From the NCBI RefSeq assembly GCF_019688735.1, contig NZ_JAIFYA010000003.1, positions 62,001 through 126,000 of the forward strand: a stretch of 64,000 bases of DNA. Reading direction: 5' to 3'. Origin of the DNA: Thermosulfurimonas sp. F29. Lineage in GTDB: Bacteria > Desulfobacterota > Thermodesulfobacteria > Thermodesulfobacteriales > Thermodesulfobacteriaceae. Positions 16,603 through 25,468 of the stretch are shown here, one piece after another; the stretch's first letter is position 1, and the number at the start of each line of letters is the position of its first letter. The notes under the pieces were generated by a model that did no database searches, had not been told where the DNA came from, and was given only the letters and a program-made list of their open reading frames with translations. Made by a program: the position numbers and the translations under genes.

Positions 16603-18532
16603 GCTCTATCCGTTACGATGGGCCTGGTGGCTAGGAGTGCTGGCCCTCGGGGCACCGGTGCTGTTTCTCGCCCGGGACCTTCCCCTGCCAGGCCTCTCGG
16701 CCTTCGGAGGAGGGCTTCTCCTGGTGTTATTCCTCCGGCGTGATCCGCGCTTTTCCGGACTTTCCGTAAGAAGCCAGCTCCTTTTCATGGCCCCGTTTCT
16801 CCTGTGGGGGCTCTTCGGCCTTCGCCCGGAAACCCTGGTTCAGGACTTCCTGGGATACCTCCTGATCATAGCCGCGGCAAAGATACTCGGACCCCGTACC
16901 CCCCGGGACGCCCTCCAGCTTTTCCTCCTGGCCCAGCTTCTCCTGGTGGGGTCGGCGGTGATAAGGCTTGATCCGGGCTACGCCGTGCTTTTTGTAGTCG
17001 AAACCTGGGTTTCCGTTTCCGGCCTGGTCTTGCTCTACGCGGCCCGGGAATGCGAGCAAATCTCCCGAAAACTGGCCTCGAGACTCCTGATCCTGGGTCT
17101 GCTTTTCACCCTGGGTATCCTGTTTCTGACCGTATTTTACTTTCTGTTCCTCCCCCGCCCCCGGTTCACCCTATTTTCCGCTTACCTGGGAGGGACCCGC
17201 ACCGGTCTCTCCGAAGAGGTGGACCCGGGGGCCGTGGTTGCCCTAAAGGAGGATCCATCCGTGGTCTTCAGGATTCGCTGGAGAAAAGGACCGCGTCCGA
17301 AGAGACCTTACTTTCGGGTATATGTGTACGGACGCTACCGGAAAGGAGTGTGGGAGGCCCTTCGCGGTCGAGGCCGGAGGAGAACCCCGCCTTCCGGGCC
17401 CCGGGCCACCTTTGAGGTCCTTCCGGTGGCGGAGACCTCGGGGCTTCCGGTTCCGGGTTATCCCCTTTCGGTGCGGACCGTAAGAGGACCCCGGGCCTTT
17501 ACCGGGCCGGAGGGAACCGTGCTCCTCAGGGAACCCGTGGTGGAGCCGTCCCTGTGGCGAATAGAGGCCGTCTTGTCCGGGACCTTTCCGGTGGAGAGCC
17601 CTCCGGAAAGGTTTCTCGCCGTGCCGGAGAATGTAAAGTCCTTCCTTGCACCCCTCGCGAAAAGGCTCAAACGGTCCACCCCTCTGGCCACGGTCCGGGC
17701 CGTGATGCACTTCCTCAGGGAAAATTACACCTATACCGTGTCTCCGGGGAGGCCCCGGGGCGACCCCCTGCGCTGGTTTCTCTTCGAGAGTCATCGGGGA
17801 CACTGTGAATACTTCGCCACCGCCATGGTCTTTCTCCTGCGCACACTGGGGCTTCCGGCCCGCGTGGTGGGAGGCTATGCCGGAGGAGAGTGGAATCCCC
17901 TGGGGAAGTATTATCTTCTGCGGGCAAAGGACGCCCACACCTGGGTGGAGGTGCTCATCCCCGGACGGGGCTGGGTATCCTTCGATCCCACCCCTCCCGC
18001 GCCCGGAAGTCTCCACCGTCCCTCCACCTTCCATCGCCTGAGACTTCTCTGGGATTATCTGGAATTTCGCTGGTACTACTGGGTGGTGGAGTACGATTTT
18101 CTGAAACAGGTCCGGCTCCTCCGGGGGCTTTCTCGCGAGGCGGCACGATTTTCCCTGCCGAAGCCTTCCGCGTTTTCCCTGAACGGTCGAGCGAAGGATC
18201 TTATTCCGGCAACGGGGCTCGTCCTCCTGGGCCTTCTGCTGTTTTTCGTCTTTCTCAGGAGATACCGGAGGCGGCCCCCGGTGGAAAGGCTCCTTCGGGA
18301 CCTCGAAAAACGGGTCGGTCCGCGGGCATCCTCGGAAACCCTGCGGGAATACTTCAGCCGGATCTCGGGACAGAGGCCGGAAATCTCCAGCTTTCTAGAA
18401 CGATTCCTCGAACTTTACGAACGCGAGGCCTTCGGCGAAGAGGATACCCGCCGGGCTCAGGAGAAACTCCTGGCCCGGATTCGTGCGGCGCTGGACAACC
18501 CCCCTTCTTTGGGGTTTAAAATATTTAAATAA
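16595..18532 (+). CDS. TgpA-type membrane transglutaminase-like protein (DUF3488)
   Basis: 645 residues. An N-terminal block of 6-7 membrane helices (DUF3488-like, residues 1-195), a periplasmic region and a transglutaminase-like papain-fold domain (about 350-475) with Cys in SHRGHCEYFATAM, His in DAHTWVEV and Asp in FDPTPP. Another membrane helix near 540-560 is followed by a cytoplasmic helical tail (DUF4129-like). Likely acts on envelope peptides or proteins; the substrate is unknown. Third gene of the MoxR-DUF58-TgpA operon. Confidence 0.92.
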   Translation: MSELYPLRWAWWLGVLALGAPVLFLARDLPLPGLSAFGGGLLLVLFLRRDPRFSGLSVRSQLLFMAPFLLWGLFGLRPETLVQDFLGYLLIIAAAKILGPRTPRDALQLFLLAQLLLVGSAVIRLDPGYAVLFVVETWVSVSGLVLLYAARECEQISRKLASRLLILGLLFTLGILFLTVFYFLFLPRPRFTLFSAYLGGTRTGLSEEVDPGAVVALKEDPSVVFRIRWRKGPRPKRPYFRVYVYGRYRKGVWEALRGRGRRRTPPSGPRATFEVLPVAETSGLPVPGYPLSVRTVRGPRAFTGPEGTVLLREPVVEPSLWRIEAVLSGTFPVESPPERFLAVPENVKSFLAPLAKRLKRSTPLATVRAVMHFLRENYTYTVSPGRPRGDPLRWFLFESHRGHCEYFATAMVFLLRTLGLPARVVGGYAGGEWNPLGKYYLLRAKDAHTWVEVLIPGRGWVSFDPTPPAPGSLHRPSTFHRLRLLWDYLEFRWYYWVVEYDFLKQVRLLRGLSREAARFSLPKPSAFSLNGRAKDLIPATGLVLLGLLLFFVFLRRYRRRPPVERLLRDLEKRVGPRASSETLREYFSRISGQRPEISSFLERFLELYEREAFGEEDTRRAQEKLLARIRAALDNPPSLGFKIFK

Positions 18533-18551
18533 TCCGGGGTCGGGGGGGCGG

Positions 18552-19937
18552 ATGAGGGTCGTCTGTATTGAACCGCGCAACCCGCGCACCCATGTGTTTT
18601 CGGCCTTCAGGCTTCCTCGTCTGGCCATGCCCCTCCTGGGCACCATCCTCCGGAATCGGGGCCACGAGGTCAGGGTCTTCCTCGAGGAATGGGGTGAGGT
18701 GGACTGGAGGGCGGTGCGCGAAGCGGACCTGGTGCTCATCTCCACCATCACCCCCACCGCCGAGAGGGCTTACGCGCTGGCCGACCGGATACGCCGGGAA
18801 TGGCACAAACCCGTCGTCCTGGGAGGCCCTCACGCCACCTTTCTTCCGGACGAGGCCCTGGAGCACGCGGACTTCGTGATCCGGGGCGAGGGAGAGAAAA
18901 CCGTGGTGGAGCTGGTGGAGGTTCTCTCCGACGGCGGAGGGTTCGAGACCGTCCCCGGCCTCTCCTTCCGGCGGGGGGAGGAGCGGGTGCACAACCCGCC
19001 CCGGCAGGGGTTCGTGGACCTGGACGAGCTTCCCGTCCCGGACTTTCGCCTGGTGCCCGGGGTGAGTCCGGAAAGGATGCGCATCTATCCCACCATGACC
19101 TCCCGGGGGTGCCCCTACGGCTGCGTTTTCTGCTCGGTGATCGCCATGTTCGGCCGCAAGTATCGCTATCGCTCCACGGAACTCGTCCTGGAAGAGATCT
19201 CCGGCATCCAACCGGGACAGCATGTCTTCTTCTACGACGACAACTTCGCCGCCCACCCCGAGCGCACCAAGGAATTGCTTGAAGGTATGATCAGACAGAA
19301 CTTTCGGGGCGTATGGTCCTCTCAGGTTCGCATCGATGTCTATCGGGACCGGGAGATGCTAGATCTCATGAAAAGGAGTCGCTGTTTCGTGGTTTACATC
19401 GGTCTTGAGTCCGTGAATCCGGAAACGCTTAAGGCCTTCCGCAAGGGTATCACCTTTCAGGAGATCGAGGAGGGTGTGCGCGCCTTTCATCGTTACGGGA
19501 TTCGGGTGCACGGGATGTTCGTGATCGGGGCCGATACCGACACCGAAGAGACCATCCGGGCCACTCTGGATTTCGCCAGGAAGGTCCATCTGGATTCCGC
19601 CCAGTTCCTGGTCCTCACCCCGATTCCGGGCTCGAAGCTGTTTCGCCAGTTCGAGGAGGCCGGGCGCATCTTCGACCGCCGCTGGGACCTCTACGACGGC
19701 CATCATGTGGTCTTCCATCCCCGGAACCTCTCCCCGCTGCGCCTCATGGAGCTTTCCTATGAGCTTCACCGGCGATTTTATTCCCTTTCCGAGGCCCTGC
19801 GTCGTCTGCTGCGCGGGGACCGGTTCGGGGCCTATATCGCCTTCATGGGCCGGAAATTCGTGCGCCGCTGGCGGAAGGAAAACGAAGAGGAATTCGCCTA
19901 CCTGAGCTCCCTCACCGCGGCCAGCGCCGCCTCGTAA
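18552..19937 (+). CDS. B12-binding-domain radical SAM protein
   Basis: 461 residues: a Rossmann-like cobalamin-binding domain (1-130, no DxHxxG motif, so base-off type), then a radical SAM barrel with Cys187, Cys191, Cys194 in RGCPYGCVFC, glycine motif YDDNFAAH, and a C-terminal helical tail. Related to the large family that includes hopanoid/lipid and bacteriochlorophyll modifying enzymes and MiaB-like methyltransferases; I cannot assign a substrate. ATG at 18552 preceded by a G-rich ribosome site. Its 3' end overlaps the convergent peroxidase gene by 40 nt. Confidence 0.87.
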   Translation: MRVVCIEPRNPRTHVFSAFRLPRLAMPLLGTILRNRGHEVRVFLEEWGEVDWRAVREADLVLISTITPTAERAYALADRIRREWHKPVVLGGPHATFLPDEALEHADFVIRGEGEKTVVELVEVLSDGGGFETVPGLSFRRGEERVHNPPRQGFVDLDELPVPDFRLVPGVSPERMRIYPTMTSRGCPYGCVFCSVIAMFGRKYRYRSTELVLEEISGIQPGQHVFFYDDNFAAHPERTKELLEGMIRQNFRGVWSSQVRIDVYRDREMLDLMKRSRCFVVYIGLESVNPETLKAFRKGITFQEIEEGVRAFHRYGIRVHGMFVIGADTDTEETIRATLDFARKVHLDSAQFLVLTPIPGSKLFRQFEEAGRIFDRRWDLYDGHHVVFHPRNLSPLRLMELSYELHRRFYSLSEALRRLLRGDRFGAYIAFMGRKFVRRWRKENEEEFAYLSSLTAASAAS

Positions 19938-20914
19938 TCGGGTTCCCGGGTGACTTCGGAAACCACTTCCACATAACGCACGGTGTCGTCGCGATCCAGC
20001 ACCAGAACCGCCCGGGCTAGCAACCCCAGCTCCTTGATGAGGAGCCCGTAGGCCCGGCCGAAGGCCCTCTCCCGGTAGTCCGAAAGCACCGTCACCCTAT
20101 CGATGCCCGCGGCTCCGCAGTAGCGGGCCAGGGCAAAGGGAATATCCACGCTCACATTGAGCACCACCACCTCATCGGAAAACGCCGCGGCCTCGGCATT
20201 GAACCTTCGGGCCTGGAGGTCGCACACCGGGGTGTCCAGAGAGGGGGTCACGCTTATCACCTTTATCCGTCCGGAAAAGTCCGCCAGCGCCACCGGATTG
20301 AGGTCCCTGTCCACCAGGGTGAAGGCCGGGGCCTTCTGGCCCACCCGAATCTCCGGTCCTATCAGGGTGAGGGGCTGCCCCTTAAAGGTCACGGCCCCGG
20401 GACGCTCCTCGAGCCCCTTTAGCTTGCGCAGAAAGGCCCTCATGAAGGCCGGAAGATCCCCGGGATGGCGCGAGGTGACGATCTGACCGTCCACCACCAC
20501 CTCCCGGTCGAGGTATTCCGCCCCGCAGGCCAGCACTTCATCCTTCACCTTCCAGTAGCAGGTGGCTTTGTGGCCCGAAAGGAGTCCGGCGGAGACGAGA
20601 ATCTGCGGACCGTGACATATGGCCGCAATGGGTTTGCCGCTACGGTAAAAATTCCGAACCAGGGCGAGCACCCGTTCGTCCTCCCGCAGGGCGGCCGGGG
20701 CCTTTCCACCGGGAAGCACGAGCCCCGCGTAGTCCTCCACCCGCACCTCCTCCAGGGTGAGGTCCACCGGTACCTCGTAGCCCCGCTTTCCCCGGATCTT
20801 CTCCTTCTTAAACGAGGCCACCTCGGGCGTGAAACCCTCCTCCCGAAGGCGCCAGTAAGGATAGAGAAGTTCACTGTCCTCGAACTGGTCGGCACTGAGA
20901 ATAAGGACTCTCAT
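19898..20914 (-). CDS. PfpI/DJ-1 domain fused to thiol peroxidase (Tpx)
   Basis: 338 residues made of two intact enzymes. Residues 1-167: DJ-1/PfpI fold with Glu12, nucleophile Cys100-His101 in AAICHGPQ and closing TSRHPGDLPAF (protein/glyoxal repair or protease-like family). Residues 173-338: atypical 2-Cys peroxiredoxin Tpx, starting VTFKGQPLTLIG as free Tpx proteins do, peroxidatic Cys231 in SLDTPVCDLQ, resolving Cys266 in ARYCGAAGID. No stop, frameshift or linker separates them. It probably combines peroxide removal with repair of oxidatively damaged or glycated molecules. Divergent from a universal stress protein. Confidence 0.92.
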   Translation of the reverse strand: MRVLILSADQFEDSELLYPYWRLREEGFTPEVASFKKEKIRGKRGYEVPVDLTLEEVRVEDYAGLVLPGGKAPAALREDERVLALVRNFYRSGKPIAAICHGPQILVSAGLLSGHKATCYWKVKDEVLACGAEYLDREVVVDGQIVTSRHPGDLPAFMRAFLRKLKGLEERPGAVTFKGQPLTLIGPEIRVGQKAPAFTLVDRDLNPVALADFSGRIKVISVTPSLDTPVCDLQARRFNAEAAAFSDEVVVLNVSVDIPFALARYCGAAGIDRVTVLSDYRERAFGRAYGLLIKELGLLARAVLVLDRDDTVRYVEVVSEVTREPDYEAALAAVRELR

Positions 20915-20940
20915 TTCGGCCTCCCTCAAAGTCTTTGATC

Positions 20941-20947
20941 TATGATA
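20941..20947. promoter_or_regulatory. Symmetric -10 element between pfpI-tpx and usp
   Basis: TATGATA reads as TATGAT on the plus strand and TATCAT on the minus strand, midway between the two divergent starts (20914 minus, 20981 plus). It could fire both ways, which would co-express two stress genes. No consensus -35 found; inference. Confidence 0.4.
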
Positions 20948-20980
20948 AAGTAAAAGAACAGATTTTTCGAGGAGTCCAGC

Positions 20981-21913
20981 ATGGTTCCGGCGCGAAAGGT
21001 GCTCCTGGCTTACGACGGCACCACTCCTTCCCGGAAGGCCGTGGCCTACCTCAACGAGGTCTTCGGCCATCGGCGGGACTTTACGATCACCCTGTGCGTG
21101 GTGGCCCGGCGTCCGCCTTCCTATTTGCTCCGTGGTGGTGGAGGAAAGCCCCTCTTTGAAAGGGAGGATCTGCTGGAGAAGGCCATTGCCGAGAACATGG
21201 CCCGGGCCCGGGCCGTGGCCGAAAGGGGACGGCAACTGCTCTCCGCCTTCCCCGAAGACGCGGTGGACCTCAAGGTTTCCCTTCAGACCGGGGATCTGGC
21301 TTACGAAATCATCCGGGAGGCGGAGGGGGGCTACTACGACGCCGTGGTGGTGGGGCGGCGGGGGCTTTCCCGGGCCACGCAGGGGTTCATGGGGAGCGTA
21401 TCCTACAAACTGGCCGAACACGCCCGGATTCCGGTTTGGATGGTGGCCGGGGAGGGCTGGAATCACCGGGTGCTCGTGGCCGTGGATCTGGGAGAGCCCG
21501 GTTTTCGGGTGGTGGACCATGTGGCTTATGTCTTTGCCGGGGATCCCGGGGTGGAAATCACGCTGTTTCATGTGGTCTATCCCTGGACGGGGACCGGGCC
21601 CCGCACCGAGACCCTCAAGAGGATCGAGGCGGGGCTCGTGGCCGCCGAGGAGGAGGAAACCCGGACCTTTTTCGAGAAGGCCCGCCGACGCTTCGAGGAG
21701 GAGGGGTTCCCCACCGAGAGGGTCCGGGTGCGAATCGTGCGGTCCATTTTCGGGCCGGCCTCGGCCATCCTCAAGGAGGCCCGAAAGGGCGGCTACGGTA
21801 CGGTAGTGGTAGGGCGTCGGGGCCGCGGAGGCTTCAAGGGACTTCTTCTCGGTTCCGTCTCCACCAAAATTATTTCCACGCTCAAGGACCGAACCGTATG
21901 GCTGGTCGGGTAA
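20981..21913 (+). CDS. Tandem universal stress protein (two UspA domains)
   Basis: 310 residues with two Usp folds (about 1-157 and 160-310). Each ends in the ATP-binding loop: VVVGRRGLSRATQGFMGSVS and VVVGRRGRGGFKGLLLGSVS, the G-x2-G-x9-G(S) pattern, so both halves probably bind ATP. GAGGAG precedes the ATG. Usp proteins protect under starvation, redox and heat stress by mechanisms poorly known. Divergent from the PfpI-Tpx fusion. The last 16 nt overlap yacG. Confidence 0.94.
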   Translation: MVPARKVLLAYDGTTPSRKAVAYLNEVFGHRRDFTITLCVVARRPPSYLLRGGGGKPLFEREDLLEKAIAENMARARAVAERGRQLLSAFPEDAVDLKVSLQTGDLAYEIIREAEGGYYDAVVVGRRGLSRATQGFMGSVSYKLAEHARIPVWMVAGEGWNHRVLVAVDLGEPGFRVVDHVAYVFAGDPGVEITLFHVVYPWTGTGPRTETLKRIEAGLVAAEEEETRTFFEKARRRFEEEGFPTERVRVRIVRSIFGPASAILKEARKGGYGTVVVGRRGRGGFKGLLLGSVSTKIISTLKDRTVWLVG

Positions 21914-22083
21914 GACGGTGCCCAATCTGCGGCAGGCCGACCTCCTGGAGGAAAAACCCTTATCGCCCATTCTGTTCGGAAAGATGCAAACTGGTGGATC
22001 TGGACCGGTGGTTCTCCGAAGAATATCGCATTTCCGTATCCCGAGACACTATGGAAGCCGAGGAAGAGGAGGTGAAGGGATGA
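21898..22083 (+). CDS. yacG: YacG-type zinc protein (DNA gyrase inhibitor family)
   Basis: 61 residues, the usual size. Four zinc ligands: Cys8, Cys11, Cys26, Cys30 in RCPICGRP...FCSERC, followed by the family signature KLVDLDRWFSEEYRI. In E. coli YacG binds GyrB and blocks DNA binding. It starts inside the end of the usp gene and its TGA overlaps the cysC ATG (22080-22083), so usp, yacG and cysC are translationally coupled. Confidence 0.92.
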   Translation: MAGRVRRCPICGRPTSWRKNPYRPFCSERCKLVDLDRWFSEEYRISVSRDTMEAEEEEVKG

Positions 22084-22685
22084 AAAGTCCGAATGTCATC
22101 TGGCATCCACGCCTGGTTACCCGAGAAGACCGGGAACGCCTGAACAAACACCGCAGCGGAGTAATCTGGTTTACCGGACTCCCGGCGTCGGGAAAATCTA
22201 CCATCGCTCACTTTCTTGAAAAAGAACTTCACGATCGTGGTATCCGGGCCTATGTACTGGATGGAGATAACATCCGCTACGGGCTCTGCGGAGATCTGGG
22301 ATTCTCTCGGGAGGATCGACGGGAAAACCTGCGACGCATAGCCGAGGTCTGCCGTCTCATGATGGATGCAGGTCTGCTGGTGCTCGCAGCCTTCGTTTCC
22401 CCTTACAGAGAAGACAGACGATATGTACGCGAAAGGGTGGGAGACGGGGCCTTCTTTGAGGTGTATGTGAAATGCAGTCCCGAAACATGTGAAAAGCGTG
22501 ATCCCAAAGGTCTCTATCGAAAGGCCCGCGAAGGAAAAATACACGAATTTACCGGGGTAAATGCGCCTTACGAGGAACCGGAAAATCCGGATCTCGTTCT
22601 TAATACCGAAGAAGAGGATCTTGAGACCTGCATTCGCAAAGTTTTACAGATGCTTTCGGAAAAAAATTTCATTTTATTGCTTTAA
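22080..22685 (+). CDS. cysC: Adenylylsulfate (APS) kinase
   Basis: 201 residues. P-loop GLPASGKST (33-41), DGDNIRYGLCGDLGFSREDR substrate region, AFVSPYREDR with the phosphorylatable Ser, and GLYRKAREGKIHEFTGVNAPYE. It phosphorylates APS to PAPS in the cytosol. In a sulfur-metabolizing organism this would supply PAPS for sulfotransferases or assimilation; no sulfurylase or PAPS reductase is nearby. G+C is lower than in the flanking genes, a mild sign of separate origin. Coupled to yacG by ATGA. Confidence 0.95.
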   Translation: MKSPNVIWHPRLVTREDRERLNKHRSGVIWFTGLPASGKSTIAHFLEKELHDRGIRAYVLDGDNIRYGLCGDLGFSREDRRENLRRIAEVCRLMMDAGLLVLAAFVSPYREDRRYVRERVGDGAFFEVYVKCSPETCEKRDPKGLYRKAREGKIHEFTGVNAPYEEPENPDLVLNTEEEDLETCIRKVLQMLSEKNFILLL

Positions 22686-22699
22686 TTTCTGAATCCGCG

Positions 22700-23329
22700 A
22701 TGAAGAAAAAGGCCCGTTTCTACCGGTGCAGGGCCTGCGGATTGCGCTTTCCGGATCTGGCCCCGCGGGAGGGGTGTCCCTCCTGCGGAGGGAGTCTGGA
22801 ACTCGTGGCCGAGCGGCACCTTCGGGAGGACGCCCTCGGGCCTTCGCGGGGAGTGGTGGAGCCCCCCTGCGTGGCGATCCTGGAAAACATCCGCAGTGCC
22901 TGGAATGTGGGATCCATGTTCCGCACCGCCGAGGCCGCGGGTTTTGCCCGTCTTTATCTCTGCGGTATCACCCCTGCCGGGGACCATCCGGGGGTGGCCA
23001 AGACCGCTCTCGGGGCCGAGAGCGTGGTCCCCTGGACGCATCATCCCGACGCCCTGGCGGTGGTGAAGAACCTGAAACTGGAGGGCTTCAGGGTGCTCAT
23101 CCTGGAGACCGAGGAAGCCGTGGACTGGCACCCGGAGCTCCCCCCGCCGGAAGGCCCCCTGGCCGTGGTGGTGGGAAACGAACTGACCGGGGTGGATCCT
23201 GGGGTGCTTGAGGCCTGTGACCTCACGCTGCGGCTTCCCATGAGGGGAGGTAAACGCTCGCTCAATGTCGCCGTGGCCTTCGGGGTGGTGGCCCTGTGGC
23301 TGTCGGCCCGGAGAGCTACTCCACGGTGA
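22700..23329 (+). CDS. SpoU/TrmH family RNA 2'-O-methyltransferase with N-terminal zinc ribbon
   Basis: 209 residues. An N-terminal zinc ribbon (CRACG at about 11-14, CPSCG at about 28-31) is followed by a SPOUT methyltransferase fold: motif 1 ENIRSAWNVGSMFRTAEAAG, motif 2 VVVGNELTGVDPGVL, motif 3 RLPMRGGKRSLNVAVAFGVV. Such proteins methylate a ribose in tRNA or rRNA; the target is not evident. The added ribbon probably gives RNA or protein docking. It ends 14 nt inside the convergent glmS. Confidence 0.9.
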   Translation: MKKKARFYRCRACGLRFPDLAPREGCPSCGGSLELVAERHLREDALGPSRGVVEPPCVAILENIRSAWNVGSMFRTAEAAGFARLYLCGITPAGDHPGVAKTALGAESVVPWTHHPDALAVVKNLKLEGFRVLILETEEAVDWHPELPPPEGPLAVVVGNELTGVDPGVLEACDLTLRLPMRGGKRSLNVAVAFGVVALWLSARRATPR

Positions 23330-25163
23330 CGCTTTTGGCGAGATTTCGTGGCTGATCCACATCACAACCCCGTCGCACGGCCATCTCGTAGGCGAAGAGC
23401 TGAAGGGGCACCGTGTAGACCAGGGGGGAAAACTCCCAGGAGACCGGGGGGAGCCCTACGAAGTCCGAGACCTTTTCCGCCAGCGCCTGATCTCCCCGGG
23501 TGCCGAAGGCCAGCACCGGGCCCCTCCGGGAACGCACCTCCTCGATGTTGGAAAGCATTTTCTCGTAAACGAGGCCGGCCTCCCGCGGGGCCAGCGCCAC
23601 GGTGGGCACCGTTTCCTCAATGAGAGCGATGGGGCCGTGTTTCATCTCGCCAGCGGCGTAGCCCTCCGCGTGGATGTAAGAGATCTCTTTAAGCTTGAGG
23701 GCCCCCTCCAGAGCCACCGGAAAGAGGATGTTCCGGCCCAGGTAGAGGAAGTTTTCCCGGCGAAAGTACTTTTCCGAGAGATCCCGTAACTGCGGATGGA
23801 CTTCCTCGATGAGGTTCTGGATGCGGCCGGGGATCTCGTAAAGCTCTCCCGCAAGGCGCCGGGCCTCCTCCGGGGAGAGCCTTCCCCGCAGGCGTCCCAG
23901 ATAAAGGGTCAGGAGAAGCAACACGGTGAGCTGGGAGGTGAAGGCCTTGGTGGAGGCCACGCCGATTTCCGGGCCGGCGTGGGTGTAGATCACCCGGTCG
24001 GCCTCCCGGGCGATGGTGCTCCCCAGCACATTGACGATGCCGAGCACCCGGGAGGAAAGCTCCCGGGCCAGGCGAAGTCCCGCCAGGGTGTCCGCCGTCT
24101 CCCCGGACTGGGAGATCACGATGGTGAGGGTGCGTTCGTTCACCAGAGGGGACCGATAGCGGAACTCCGAGGCCAGATCCACCTCCACGGGCACCCCCGC
24201 CCACCTCTCCAGAAGATACTTTCCCACCAGACCGGCGTGGTAGGAGGTGCCGCAGGCCACGATGAAGATCTTTTCCGTGTCCTTGAAGAAATCCGGAGAA
24301 AGCTCCGCGTCGTCCAGATGGACCTCTCCGCTTTCGGGATCGAGACGCCCCCTCAGGGTGTCGCGGATGGCCTCGGGTTGCTCGTAGATCTCCTTGAGCA
24401 TGAAGTGGGGAAAGCCTCCTTTTTCGGCCCGGGAGGCGTCCCAGGTGATTTCCTGAACGGAACGCTCCACCGGGGAACCGTCCAGGCGGAACACGCTGAT
24501 CCCGCCGGCAGTGAGCACGGCGAGGTCTCCGTCCTCGAGGAAGACGACCCTTCGGGTCCAGGGCAGGAGCGCCGGCACATCCGAGGCCAGAAAGACCTCC
24601 TCCTCCCCCAGTCCCAGCACCAGGGGGCTCTGGTTGCGGGCGCACACGATTCGCCCCGGATCACGGCGCCAGATGATGCCCACGGCGTAGGCTCCCCGGA
24701 GCCGGAGAAGGGCCCGCCGTACCGCCTCGGGAAGGTTCCCAGTCTCGGAGAGGGCCTCCTCCACCAGATGGGCAATCACCTCGGTGTCGGTCTCGGAAAC
24801 GAACCGATGCCCCCGGGCCAAAAGCTCCCGCTTAAGGGCCTGATGGTTTTCGATGATGCCGTTGTGCACCACCGCCACCTCGCCGGCGCAGTCCAGATGG
24901 GGATGGGCGTTGGTCTCGGAGGGTTCTCCGTGGGTGGCCCACCGGGTGTGTCCCAGTCCGGGGGCCTCACCCCGCACCTCAAGCCGGGCCAGACTCTCGT
25001 CGAGATCCAGGATCTTTCCCTTAACCCGGTGCAGAAAGAGCCTCTCCCCCTCGAAAAAGACCACTCCGGCCGAGTCGTAACCCCGATACTCAAGCCGCCT
25101 GAGCCCCTCGAGCAGCACGCTTTTTACCGGTCTTTTTCCCAGGTAACCGATGATTCCGCACAC
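23316..25163 (-). CDS. glmS: Glutamine-fructose-6-phosphate aminotransferase
   Basis: 615 residues. The start is a GTG at 25163 directly before the catalytic Cys (mature N-terminus CGIIGYLG), with AAAGGAGG at good spacing; this matters because the Cys must be exposed by Met removal. N-terminal glutaminase (1-235), then two SIS domains (VACGTSYHAG, VISQSGETADTLAG, EIGVASTKAFTSQ), ending NLAKSVTVE. It makes glucosamine-6-phosphate for peptidoglycan and LPS. No glmS ribozyme precedes it, since the HNH gene overlaps its start by 40 nt. Confidence 0.97.
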   Translation of the reverse strand: MCGIIGYLGKRPVKSVLLEGLRRLEYRGYDSAGVVFFEGERLFLHRVKGKILDLDESLARLEVRGEAPGLGHTRWATHGEPSETNAHPHLDCAGEVAVVHNGIIENHQALKRELLARGHRFVSETDTEVIAHLVEEALSETGNLPEAVRRALLRLRGAYAVGIIWRRDPGRIVCARNQSPLVLGLGEEEVFLASDVPALLPWTRRVVFLEDGDLAVLTAGGISVFRLDGSPVERSVQEITWDASRAEKGGFPHFMLKEIYEQPEAIRDTLRGRLDPESGEVHLDDAELSPDFFKDTEKIFIVACGTSYHAGLVGKYLLERWAGVPVEVDLASEFRYRSPLVNERTLTIVISQSGETADTLAGLRLARELSSRVLGIVNVLGSTIAREADRVIYTHAGPEIGVASTKAFTSQLTVLLLLTLYLGRLRGRLSPEEARRLAGELYEIPGRIQNLIEEVHPQLRDLSEKYFRRENFLYLGRNILFPVALEGALKLKEISYIHAEGYAAGEMKHGPIALIEETVPTVALAPREAGLVYEKMLSNIEEVRSRRGPVLAFGTRGDQALAEKVSDFVGLPPVSWEFSPLVYTVPLQLFAYEMAVRRGCDVDQPRNLAKSVTVE

Positions 25164-25462
25164 GAGGTTCCTCCTTTCCGGAGTTTTTCCAGGTATTCCT
25201 CCCACTCCCAGGGCAGGAGGTATTTCTTCCGATTATTGCATTCCTTGCAGGCCGGAACCAGGTTGGACTTTTCCGAGCGTCCTCCCTGGGAGAGGGGGAT
25301 GCGGTGATCCATGGTGAGTTCGTGCGGAGGAACCCGCCTTCCGCAGTAATAGCACACCCCCCGCGCACACTTCCTGCGCCACCAGCGGGTCTTTCGCAGA
25401 CGCCGGGCCTTTTCCCGTTCGCGCCGGATCCACTCCTCCGGCAAACATCCCTTCTCCCACAT
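25124..25462 (-). CDS. HNH endonuclease-like protein
   Basis: 112 residues. The basic N-terminus (RREREKARRLRKTRWWRRK) leads to CYYCGRR, then the HNH core DHRIPLSQGGRSEKSNLVPACKECNNRK with the second zinc pair CxxC. This is the McrA-type HNH fold found in restriction and repair enzymes and in intron homing. ATG at 25462 preceded by AAGGG. It lies 6 nt after a coiled-coil nuclease-like gene and overlaps glmS, so all three appear to be one transcript. Confidence 0.85.
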   Translation of the reverse strand: MWEKGCLPEEWIRREREKARRLRKTRWWRRKCARGVCYYCGRRVPPHELTMDHRIPLSQGGRSEKSNLVPACKECNNRKKYLLPWEWEEYLEKLRKGGTSCAESSVTWEKDR

Positions 25463-25468
25463 GGACCC

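Noticed and set aside
20915-21970. Upstream extension of the PfpI-Tpx frame to 690 codons
   Set aside because: The added ~350 residues are antisense to the tandem Usp gene and do not resemble a protein family; ATG 20914 starts a normal PfpI domain.
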